Source: Bradyrhizobium sp. LTSP885 | GTDB lineage: Bacteria; Pseudomonadota; Alphaproteobacteria; Rhizobiales; Xanthobacteraceae | NCBI RefSeq assembly: GCF_000938305.1 | Contig: NZ_JYMT01000014.1 | Location: 1-56,862, forward strand | Direction of reading: 5' to 3' | Length of the DNA: 56,862 bases | Part shown: positions 50,692 through 56,862 of the stretch, in pieces | Position numbering within the stretch: position 1 is the stretch's first letter | Layout of the letters: every line of letters starts with the position of its first letter | Program-made: the position numbers and the translations under genes | The notes under the pieces: generated by a model | What the model was told of the DNA's origin: nothing | The model's database searches: none | What the model saw: the letters and a program-made list of their open reading frames with translations, nothing else

Positions 50692-52335
50692 ATGACCGAG
50701 ACCAACACCACCCCAACGGCCATTCTTGATACGGCCCATGCCGGCGACATCCACGGCGCACTCGGCAGCATCGCGCAAGATGATATCGCGCCGCGCACGA
50801 CATTCCTCGCGCGGCTGAAGACCCTGCTGGCGATCGTCGGCCCCGGCCTGATCGTCATGGTCGGCGACAACGATGCCGGCGCGTTCGGCACCTACACCCA
50901 GGCCGGACAGAACTACGGCACCACCTTGCTGTGGACGCTGATGCTCCTGATCCCGGTGCTCTACGTCAACCAGGAGATGGTGGTGCGGCTCGGCGCGGTC
51001 ACCGGCGTCGGCCACGCCCGGCTGATCTTCGAACGCTTCGGCAAGTTCTGGGGCGCCTTCAGCGTCATCGACCTCCTGCTGTTGAACGCGCTGACGATCG
51101 TGACCGAATTCATCGGCATCACGCTCGCGCTCAACTATCTCGGCCTGTCGCAGTTCTGGGGCGTGCTGGCCTCCGCTGCGATCGTCATGATCGCGGTGTC
51201 GACCGGCAATTTCCGCCGCTTCGAACGCTTCGGCATCGTGCTGGTCGCCGGCAGCCTGTTGCTGGTGCCCATCATCCTGATGGTGCATCCACCGATCGGC
51301 CAGATCGCCACCGACTTCCTGGTGCCGAAGATGCCGAAGGATGCCAAGCTGAGCGAGGTCATGCTGCTGATCGTCGCCATCGTCGGCACCACGGTGGCGC
51401 CATGGCAATTGTTCTTCCAGCAGAGCTACATCGTCGACAAGCGGATCACGCCGCGCTTCATCCGTTACGAGCGGCTGGATCTCTGCTTCGGAATCGTCCT
51501 TGTCGTCGTCGGTGCTGTCGCGATGATCGCTTTCTGCGCGGAAATCTTCGGCGGACGGCCCGAATTCGGCAACTACACCGACGCGCTGGGGACCGCCAAG
51601 GGCCTCGAGACATATGCCGGCCGGCTTCCGGCGGTGCTGTTTGCCCTCGCGCTGCTCGATGCCTGCATCATCGGCGCGGCGGCGGTCTCGCTGGCGACGG
51701 CCTACGCGATCGGCGACGTGTTTGCGGTCAAGCACTCGCTGCATCGCAAGCCGTGGGATGCGAAGGGCTTCTACGCCGTCTATTGCGGCCTGATCGTGCT
51801 CGCTGCCGTGCTGGTGCTGACACCGGGCACGCCGCTTGGGCTCTTGACCAACGCGGTGCAGACGCTGGCCGGCGTGCTGTTGCCGAGCGCGACCGTGTTC
51901 CTGCTGCTGCTCTGCAACGACCGCCACATCCTCGGCCCTTGGGTCAACTCGGTCGGGCTGAACCTGTTCACCGGCGCGGTGGTCGCGGCACTGGTGATGC
52001 TCTCGGTGATCCTGACCGCCGCGGTGCTGTTCCCCGATCTCAGCGAGCAATGGATCATCGGCATCCTCGCAGGCGGCAGCGGGCTGGCTCTGGCGGTCAC
52101 GGCGGCTGTCAAGCTCACCGGGATGTCGTCGCGCCGGAACGCAGCCTTCCGTTTCACGCGCACCCGGCCGCAGCTCGATCGCGACACATGGCGGATGCCT
52201 CCGCTTAGCCAGCTTCCGCCGGCGCGCCTCAGCCCGCTGAGCCGGATATGGATGATCGTGCTGCGCGGTTATCTGATCGTCGCCGCCGGCCTCGTGCTGC
52301 TCCGCATCGTCCAGTTGGCGACGGTGGGGGCGTGA
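50692..52335 (+). CDS. NRAMP-family divalent-metal transporter with atypical ion-site motifs
   Basis: A 547-residue inner-membrane transporter of the NRAMP fold with about eleven segments and a long polar C-terminal tail (RFTRTRPQLDRDTWR...). GAGGAG precedes ATG 50692. In segment 1 the canonical DPGN is replaced by D61-A-G-A (GDNDAGAFGTYTQAG). In segment 6 the canonical MPH is replaced by A236-P-W (VGTTVAPWQLFFQQS). Loss of the Met that selects transition metals resembles NRAMP-related magnesium transporters (family knowledge) more than MntH. Substrate could be Mg, Mn or another ion. The downstream small ORF is translationally coupled. Confidence 0.9.
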   Translation: MTETNTTPTAILDTAHAGDIHGALGSIAQDDIAPRTTFLARLKTLLAIVGPGLIVMVGDNDAGAFGTYTQAGQNYGTTLLWTLMLLIPVLYVNQEMVVRLGAVTGVGHARLIFERFGKFWGAFSVIDLLLLNALTIVTEFIGITLALNYLGLSQFWGVLASAAIVMIAVSTGNFRRFERFGIVLVAGSLLLVPIILMVHPPIGQIATDFLVPKMPKDAKLSEVMLLIVAIVGTTVAPWQLFFQQSYIVDKRITPRFIRYERLDLCFGIVLVVVGAVAMIAFCAEIFGGRPEFGNYTDALGTAKGLETYAGRLPAVLFALALLDACIIGAAAVSLATAYAIGDVFAVKHSLHRKPWDAKGFYAVYCGLIVLAAVLVLTPGTPLGLLTNAVQTLAGVLLPSATVFLLLLCNDRHILGPWVNSVGLNLFTGAVVAALVMLSVILTAAVLFPDLSEQWIIGILAGGSGLALAVTAAVKLTGMSSRRNAAFRFTRTRPQLDRDTWRMPPLSQLPPARLSPLSRIWMIVLRGYLIVAAGLVLLRIVQLATVGA

Positions 52336-52565
52336 CCAGAGGCCGGCGATCGGGCGCGATCCTGCTGCTCAGGCTGGCCTGCGTCATCCTGCGCAGCGCG
52401 ACCGCGCTGTATCAGCGGCGCATCATCTCGGGCACCGAGCTGCGGGCGGCGCTGGCGGCGGCAGGATTTTTCGAACGCGCCGGTGCGGCGGTCGCACTGG
52501 GGACAAAATCAGGACCGGAGCCCGAAAGGGCGAAGAAGGATGACGACGGTGATCGGATTGAGTGA
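52332..52565 (+). CDS. Small coupled protein after the NRAMP-family gene (77 residues)
   Basis: GTG overlaps the transporter stop (GTGA), implying coupling. The protein has an amphipathic N-terminal helix (AILLLRLACVILRSATALYQRR), the stretch ELRAALAAAGFFERAGAAVAL and a charged end (KKDDDGDRIE). No family recognised. It may be an accessory peptide of the transporter, which is inference. Confidence 0.55.
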   Translation: MTRGRRSGAILLLRLACVILRSATALYQRRIISGTELRAALAAAGFFERAGAAVALGTKSGPEPERAKKDDDGDRIE

Positions 52566-52611
52566 TCGGAAGGCAATCGGCCGGGTCGCCGAAGCCAAGC
52601 GGCCGGTGCTG

Positions 52612-52638
52612 TTGCACGGTTGTCATAGTTGCGTGCAA
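52612..52638. promoter_or_regulatory. TTGCACG/CGTGCAA inverted repeat upstream of the porin gene
   Basis: Perfect 7-bp arms at 52612-52618 and 52632-52638 with a 13-base spacer. It lies about 210 bases before the porin start, close to a Fur/Mur-like box. It could be a regulator site; no owner is identified. Confidence 0.4.
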
Positions 52639-52670
52639 ATCGAGGAGGTAAGGGGCGGCGTTCAATTGCT

Positions 52671-52689
52671 ATTGCGAATTATTTGCAAT
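52671..52689. promoter_or_regulatory. Fur/Mur-like 19-bp box
   Basis: ATTGCGAATTATTTGCAAT is a 19-bp inverted repeat (arms match at 7 of 8 positions around TTA). Its length and GCnAA..TTnGC pattern resemble Fur/Mur boxes of alphaproteobacteria as I recall them. It is 160 bases before the porin signal-peptide start. Confidence 0.5.
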
Positions 52690-52848
52690 ACGAAATTGGA
52701 GGCGGTGGTTGCTGATCTGACTTCGAGTGGACCTACCCAGATCAGACCGGGGACGGCGGGCGATGACTTCAAATCTTGGGTGGCAAGCGGCCGCCAAATC
52801 TGCAGTGATGGCAGGCGGTATCGCCACCTCGCCGGACAACGCCGCGTC

Positions 52849-54837
52849 ATGACCTGCGTCCGCCTTTTCCGGGTCCAGATCGCCGCCGGCGCCGCGCTCG
52901 GCGCGGCCGCATTCGGCACGCCGGCAGCAGCGGCCGATATCGCCGTCAAGTCTCCTGCCACCAGCGCGGTCTACGGCTGGACCGGCTTTTACATCGGCGG
53001 TCATATCGGCTACGGCGACGGCAGCCTCGGCCCCGGCACCAATCCGCTTCCCGAGCAGAGCGTCTTCCTTCCGTCGACCATCACAGGCGGGATCGGCGGC
53101 TTCCAGGCCGGCTATAACAGGCAGTTCGCCAACCGCTTCGTGCTCGGTGTCGAGGCCGACGCGACCTTCACAAGCCCCGTCGACCTGCCGCGGCGTGCGC
53201 TGGCGCCCTTCAACGCATCGATCGACTATGTCGGCACGGTACGCGGCCGCATCGGCTATGCCTTTGGCACCTGGATGCCCTATCTCACCGGCGGCTTCGC
53301 CTGGGGACACAGCGAGGTCAGGGTCAACGACGCGACCGGCAACGTCCTGTCGGAGCCGGGCCAGTATCAAACCGGGTGGACGGCTGGCGCCGGCGCCGAG
53401 TTCGCGGTGGGCGGCCATTGGACCGCCAAGCTCGAATACGACTACATCGACCTGTCGCGCCGGACGATGGGCCTGGCCGACTTCGGCATGCCCGGCGTCA
53501 CCATCGACCCGCGCATCCATCTGCTGAAATTCGGCCTGAACTATCAGTTGGGCGATGCGCCATGGTCGGCGACGCCGACGCAAAGCGTCCCGCCGGAGTC
53601 CAACGACTGGAACCTGCACGGACAGACCACGTTCATCGGACAAGGCTACCCGGCGTTTCGTTCGCCCTATGCCGGCACCGACAGCCTTCCGGGCGGGGGC
53701 CAGGTGCAGCAGACCTGGACCACGACGGCGTTCCTCGGCGTGCGGCTCTGGGAGGGCGGCGAGTTCTACTTCAACGCCGAGACCGCGCAGGGCTTTGGCC
53801 TCAACGGCACGCTCGGCATCGCCGGCTTCCCCAACGGCGAAGCCCAGAAGGCCGGCGCGGAGTATCCGAAGATCCGGCCGCAGCGCTACTACTTCAAGCA
53901 GACCTTCGGCTTCGGCGGCGAGCAGGAGGACGTGGCCGATGGCGCCAACCAACTGGCGGGCAAGCGTGACATCGATCGCCTCACCGTCGTCGTCGGCCGT
54001 TTCGCGGTCGGTGATTTCTTCGACGGCAATTCCTACGCCAAGGATCCGCGCGCCGACTTCATGAACTGGGCGATGTGGTCGTCCGCGGCCTACGACTTCC
54101 CCGCCGACCTGCCCGGCTATACGCGCGGCGCGGTGGTCGAGTTGAACCGCAAGGACTGGGCGGTGCGTGCCGGCCTGTTCCAGGTGCCGAATGCGCCGAA
54201 CAGCGACACGCTGGTGTTCAGCACCGGTGGCGCCGTGGTGGAGTTCGAGGGCCGCTATGCGATCTTCGACCAGCCCGGCAAATTGCGCGTCGGCGTATTC
54301 GGCAATCGCGGCAACACCGGCAATTACAATCAGGCGCTGGCGATCGAAGGCGCGGATCCGGCGCTCGACATCAACGCCGTGATGGCCGGCATCCGCAAGG
54401 ACAATCTGAAATACGGCTTCTACATCAATGCCGAGCAGCAGATCGCAACCGACGTCGGATTGTTCGGTCGCCTGAGCTGGAACGACGGACAGACCGAAAT
54501 CCTGTCGTTCACCGACATCGACCGCAGCGTCTCGGGCGGCGTGTCTGTGAAGGGCAGCTACTGGGGACGGCCGAACGACACGATCGGCGTCGGCGGCGCG
54601 ATCAACGGGCTATCCGCCGCGCATCGCGATTTCCTCGCCGCCGGCGGCCTTGGTCTCTTGATCGGCGACGGCGCGCTCAACTACCGCAACGAAGGCATCT
54701 TCGAGACCTATTACGCGTACCAAGTGAACAAGAACCTGACGCTGACCGCGGATTACCAGTTCATCGCCAATCCCGCCTACAACGCCGACCGCGGCCCGGC
54801 GCACGTCATCTCGGGGCGGGTGCACGGCGAGTTTTAG
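52849..54837 (+). CDS. Two-barrel outer-membrane porin (Omp25-like barrel fused to OprB-type porin)
   Basis: A 662-residue outer-membrane protein. The signal peptide starts at ATG 52849 (VQIAAGAALGAAAFGTPAAA); the open frame extends upstream in phase but that part reads as non-coding. Residues about 40-235 form an eight-strand barrel of the Omp25/31 type (WTGFYIGGHIGYG, LGVEADATF, LEYDYIDLS). Residues about 250-662 match OprB carbohydrate-selective porins (WNLHGQTTFIGQGYPAFRSPYAG, GFGLNGTLGIAGFPNGEAQK, DYQFIANPAYNADRGPAHVISGRVHGEF). A fusion of two barrels is unusual. A Fur/Mur-like box and the NRAMP-family neighbour hint at metal-ion rather than sugar uptake; Bradyrhizobium has a manganese porin, MnoP, but I cannot test homology. 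Confidence 0.88.
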   Translation: MTCVRLFRVQIAAGAALGAAAFGTPAAAADIAVKSPATSAVYGWTGFYIGGHIGYGDGSLGPGTNPLPEQSVFLPSTITGGIGGFQAGYNRQFANRFVLGVEADATFTSPVDLPRRALAPFNASIDYVGTVRGRIGYAFGTWMPYLTGGFAWGHSEVRVNDATGNVLSEPGQYQTGWTAGAGAEFAVGGHWTAKLEYDYIDLSRRTMGLADFGMPGVTIDPRIHLLKFGLNYQLGDAPWSATPTQSVPPESNDWNLHGQTTFIGQGYPAFRSPYAGTDSLPGGGQVQQTWTTTAFLGVRLWEGGEFYFNAETAQGFGLNGTLGIAGFPNGEAQKAGAEYPKIRPQRYYFKQTFGFGGEQEDVADGANQLAGKRDIDRLTVVVGRFAVGDFFDGNSYAKDPRADFMNWAMWSSAAYDFPADLPGYTRGAVVELNRKDWAVRAGLFQVPNAPNSDTLVFSTGGAVVEFEGRYAIFDQPGKLRVGVFGNRGNTGNYNQALAIEGADPALDINAVMAGIRKDNLKYGFYINAEQQIATDVGLFGRLSWNDGQTEILSFTDIDRSVSGGVSVKGSYWGRPNDTIGVGGAINGLSAAHRDFLAAGGLGLLIGDGALNYRNEGIFETYYAYQVNKNLTLTADYQFIANPAYNADRGPAHVISGRVHGEF

Positions 54838-54848
54838 CGGCGAGGAGC

Positions 54849-54930
54849 GTAGCCCGGATGGAGCGCAGCGCAATCCGGGTTTTCACTCATGCGAGCGAAC
54901 CCGGATTTCGCTTCGCTTCATCCGGGCTAC
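54849..54930. repeat. 31-bp inverted-repeat pair (REP doublet) after the porin gene
   Basis: The unit beginning GTAGCCCGGATGGAGCG (54849-54879) recurs inverted at 54900-54930 with three mismatches and a 20-base spacer. The pair can form a long hairpin 12 bases after the porin stop and may act as a terminator or mRNA stabiliser. Confidence 0.85.
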
Positions 54931-55170
54931 AGGCTCTTGCATGACGGTCGCGACCGTATCCCGAAGCGATGTCACTCCATGTGATAGTGCGAGGACGCTA
55001 ACAACACTGACGCCGAACCATAGTGCGAGTGTCGTCAATATGATTACGATGCCAGGCCATTTCCCTACAGCGCTTACGACATGTCCCGTTTCCCTTAGGA
55101 TTTTCTGCGGACCAAAATCAATTCCGCGCCGCTGTGTGTAAAGCCGCCTAGAAAGAGTCTTTCTAGTCAA
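54883..55170 (-). CDS. Small membrane protein with TTG start (95 residues), uncertain
   Basis: TTG 55170 has a strong AGGAGG ribosome site (GGAGGCTGAC) at ideal spacing. The product has a basic N-terminus, one or two hydrophobic segments (GIVIILTTLALWFGVSVVSVLALS) and a tail that runs into the REP doublet (MKRSEIRVRS). The last part is therefore probably repeat-derived. AGAAAG-AGT-CTTTCT in the first codons can fold over the start. No family recognised. Confidence 0.45.
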   Translation of the reverse strand: MTRKTLSRRLYTQRRGIDFGPQKILRETGHVVSAVGKWPGIVIILTTLALWFGVSVVSVLALSHGVTSLRDTVATVMQEPVARMKRSEIRVRSHE

Positions 55171-55485
55171 GTCAGCCTCCTAACCCGACATGAGGTCCAT
55201 CGGGCAGTTAGAGCGCCGCGATCGCCCGCGCTAAGGTGAGCCTAGGACATGCTTCGGCCCGTCAACCGTAGGAACGCAACGCGGCGTGACGCTTACTGCG
55301 GAAGCAGTAAGCTGCAACGCACCGACTCTAGGGGGAAGGAGTTGCCTAAAAGTTGTTAACTACAACTGAGCCATTTTATGAAGCAATTTCAGTTGCTTAC
55401 AGGGACGATGCGAGACTTCGTTAACGATTGCAGGGACGGTTCCACCGCCTATTCGTTCGAAACTCCAGACATCGATACGGCTTGC
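55171..55485. other. AT-richer intergenic region before the right IS copy
   Basis: No convincing gene. A 47-codon plus-strand ORF (55378-55521) with a Cys-rich end (ACVGCCGGFG) lacks a good ribosome site and overlaps the truncated repeat. A GGGGGAAGGAG string at 55333-55340 is followed only by a 5-codon ORF. Confidence 0.4.
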
Positions 55486-55555
55486 GTCGGTTGTTGCGGT
55501 GGCTTCGGCCACAGCGAGTGAAATCCCAACGTCCTGTGGTTGGGTCCCGGCGAAA
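55486..55555. repeat. Two-hairpin repeat, copy 4, right arm interrupted by the IS
   Basis: GTCGGTTGTTGCGG...GGCCACAGCG aligns with the core of copy 3 (GTCGAGTTGTTGAAG...GGCCACAGCG). It then continues TGTGGTTGGGTCCCGGCGAAA, where the insertion sequence begins. The far half of the right arm (expected GCCGGGACGAC) is displaced beyond the IS or lost. The left portion of this copy is degenerate. Confidence 0.7.
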
Positions 55556-56862
55556 GCCCATAGGCGCTAAGATAGTTTGATCATGGCCTGATAGCGGCGT
55601 TTACGTCTGGGAGGCTCGCGCAGATGTCGTTGGAGAGCGAGGCTGGCTCTGCGCAGACGCGCGATTGTGGGCTGGGGAATGATGGCTTGGAGCAGGGAGG
55701 CGATGAGCTGACGGAGCAGGCGCCATGCTGCAGGTCTGGTTAGGCGGCTTCGGCCAAGCGGGGAGAGTCCTCGAGTTCGTCGACAAGCGGCTCGAGCAGA
55801 AGAATGATCAGCAGGTGAGCGAGGATATGGGGTCTGGCAGACCGCTCGTCAGTTCCTGGAGGTCCTTTCAAGCCAATCAGGCTCTTCAGCCGCTTGAAGC
55901 CGAGTTCGATCCGCCATCGCAGCCGGTAAAGGGCAAGCAGATCAGCGGTTGTGAAGTCCTCGGGCTTGAGCGAGGTCACCAGGATCACCCAATCCGCAGC
56001 ATCAAGCGTTTGCCTGGAGAGACGATGGCCTCCCTTCTGAGCCGTCCTGCGTGCCTTGCGCCGTGCAGCCTGAGCCGCATCTGCAGGTTTCTTGACGGCA
56101 ACCAAACGCACAGCAAGCGGTGCTCCACCAGACTTGCGTTTTACCCAGATCGGCCGGTCGATGATGCCGCGTGCCGCGGCCTTGCGCAGTTCGGCGACGA
56201 GATCGATCAGATTGCCTTTGCGATCCAGCCAACAAGCGCTCTTCCAGCCCGAGCGGATCACGAAGTCCGCACCGGCCTCGACCAGATACGCCATGCGCTC
56301 CGGCTGCAGATAGGCGCGGTCGGCAAGACGGATCTCGCCGGCAATCAGCGGGATCCGGTCCAGCGTCTCGCCCGCGCGTTCGTCGGTCAGCTCGAAGTGA
56401 CCAAAACGTTCTTGCGGAAGATCGAACGCACTGTGGATGCGCCACACCGCATTCTTCTGCCTGCCGCCGGTTCCAGCTTTTGGGACCGTCGTGGCGTCAA
56501 CGATGCGGATCAGTCGACCGCGGCTTGCCTTCGGCGCACCGCTCGCAAGTGCCCGGCCTATCAGCTGTGCAAGCCAATCCCCGGACTGACGCAGCCGGTA
56601 TAACAGAGCCACGTTGGAGATATCGACAAGGCCCACCGAAGTCGCCCATGCCGCCGTCAACCGCAGACCTCTCGTGCCCAGGCAATACGCAAGGATCAGC
56701 CGCAGCAGATCGACTGCATTGCTGATCTCGCGCGGGCGAACAAACGCCTTCGTCTCCCGCGCGCCAGCCTCCAGAGCCTCAGCTCCGCCCAGCCGCGAAA
56801 CAACACGCGCCCAGTCTTCGTTCACAAGCGATTCGTTTCTCATCTCTTCTTGGAATCACACG
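55556..56862 (-). mobile_element. IS4-family insertion sequence, copy B (right end outside the window)
   Basis: Same element as copy A; every compared part of 55601-56862 equals 1-1262. The left terminal repeat GCCCATAGGCGCTAAGATAG is at 55556-55575. The last approximately 39 bases, including the right repeat, lie beyond the window. The left flank ends CCCGGCGAAA, so the IS abuts the GAAA loop of a repeat arm. Confidence 0.9.
55740..56843 (-). CDS. IS4-family transposase, copy B
   Basis: Identical in sequence to copy A. Here the displaced C-terminal tail can be read completely: in the alternative frame it continues WRLLRQLIASLLQAIIPQPT and further basic residues to KRRYQAMIKLS, ending with TAG at 55567-55569 inside the left inverted repeat. 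A full-length ancestral product would thus span 55567-56843, about 425 residues. The main frame stops early at 55740-55742. DDE residues and the YREK signature are upstream of the break and intact. Confidence 0.9.
   Translation of the reverse strand: MRNESLVNEDWARVVSRLGGAEALEAGARETKAFVRPREISNAVDLLRLILAYCLGTRGLRLTAAWATSVGLVDISNVALLYRLRQSGDWLAQLIGRALASGAPKASRGRLIRIVDATTVPKAGTGGRQKNAVWRIHSAFDLPQERFGHFELTDERAGETLDRIPLIAGEIRLADRAYLQPERMAYLVEAGADFVIRSGWKSACWLDRKGNLIDLVAELRKAAARGIIDRPIWVKRKSGGAPLAVRLVAVKKPADAAQAARRKARRTAQKGGHRLSRQTLDAADWVILVTSLKPEDFTTADLLALYRLRWRIELGFKRLKSLIGLKGPPGTDERSARPHILAHLLIILLLEPLVDELEDSPRLAEAA

Noticed and set aside
50119..52050. 643-codon minus-strand ORF opposite the NRAMP-family gene
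   Set aside because: Antisense composition artefact; the plus frame has a clear membrane topology and good ribosome site.
55378..55521. 47-codon ORF with Cys pair (ACVGCCGG)
   Set aside because: No convincing ribosome site, and its 3' part lies in the truncated two-hairpin repeat.

Overview
The window looks like a chromosomal segment of a high-GC alphaproteobacterium of the Bradyrhizobium/Rhodopseudomonas type. The reasons are the codon and base composition, short palindromic repeats of the kind common in Bradyrhizobium, a CHASE2 adenylate cyclase, branched-chain-type (Liv) and nitrate/taurine-type ABC transporters, an ECF42-like sigma factor with DGPF proteins, a Bug/TctC binding protein and a Rhizobiales-style porin. 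I see no rRNA, tRNA, CRISPR array or replication/partition gene. This assignment is inference from gene content only.

Layout. Both ends lie in the same IS4-family insertion sequence: bases 1-1262 recur, identical as far as I compared them, at 55601-56862. Region A (1.4-12.2 kb) holds a CHASE2 adenylate cyclase, a 2355-residue secreted repeat protein (FecR-like, propeller, VCBS/cadherin, nidogen and RTX-like parts) and, divergently, a LapG-type (BTLCP) cysteine protease. Region B (12.3-21.7 kb) is a six-gene minus-strand operon, Liv-type transporter plus acyl-CoA ligase, with a divergent two-gene ABC exporter. Region C (21.7-31.4 kb) holds tandem alpha/beta hydrolases (one with its nucleophile Asp changed to Asn), a metallo-beta-lactamase-fold protein, a CGNR regulator facing an EamA exporter across a perfect palindrome, an aldo/keto reductase-MerR pair with its own operator, an MFS exporter, an amidohydrolase and a GNAT protein.

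Region D (31.4-38.3 kb) is a divergent catabolic cluster. One arm carries a carboxymuconolactone-decarboxylase-like protein, a PcaB/adenylosuccinate-lyase-family enzyme and an M29 aminopeptidase. The other carries a Bug binding protein, a beta-hydroxyacid dehydrogenase, a Gfo/Idh/MocA oxidoreductase and a GntR regulator. Two perfectly inverted 16-mers lie between the arms. Region E (38.3-43.4 kb) has small ORFs, a chemoreceptor and an ECF42-type sigma factor with two DGPF (YciI-like) genes. Region F (43.7-49.0 kb) has an orphan two-domain AprI/Inh inhibitor, a 2-hydroxyacid dehydrogenase, an NMT1/THI5-type ABC importer and a divergent creatininase-family amidohydrolase. Region G (49.2-54.8 kb) is metal-related: a CsoR/RcnR/FrmR-family repressor with twin palindromes, an atypical NRAMP-family transporter with a coupled small ORF, and a two-barrel outer-membrane porin preceded by a Fur/Mur-like 19-bp inverted repeat.

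A recurring theme is local regulator-operator pairing: CGNR, MerR, GntR and CsoR-family genes each sit beside a palindromic site readable in the sequence. A second theme is a family of about 123-bp two-hairpin repeats. The two IS copies each abut a GAAA loop in an arm of such a repeat.
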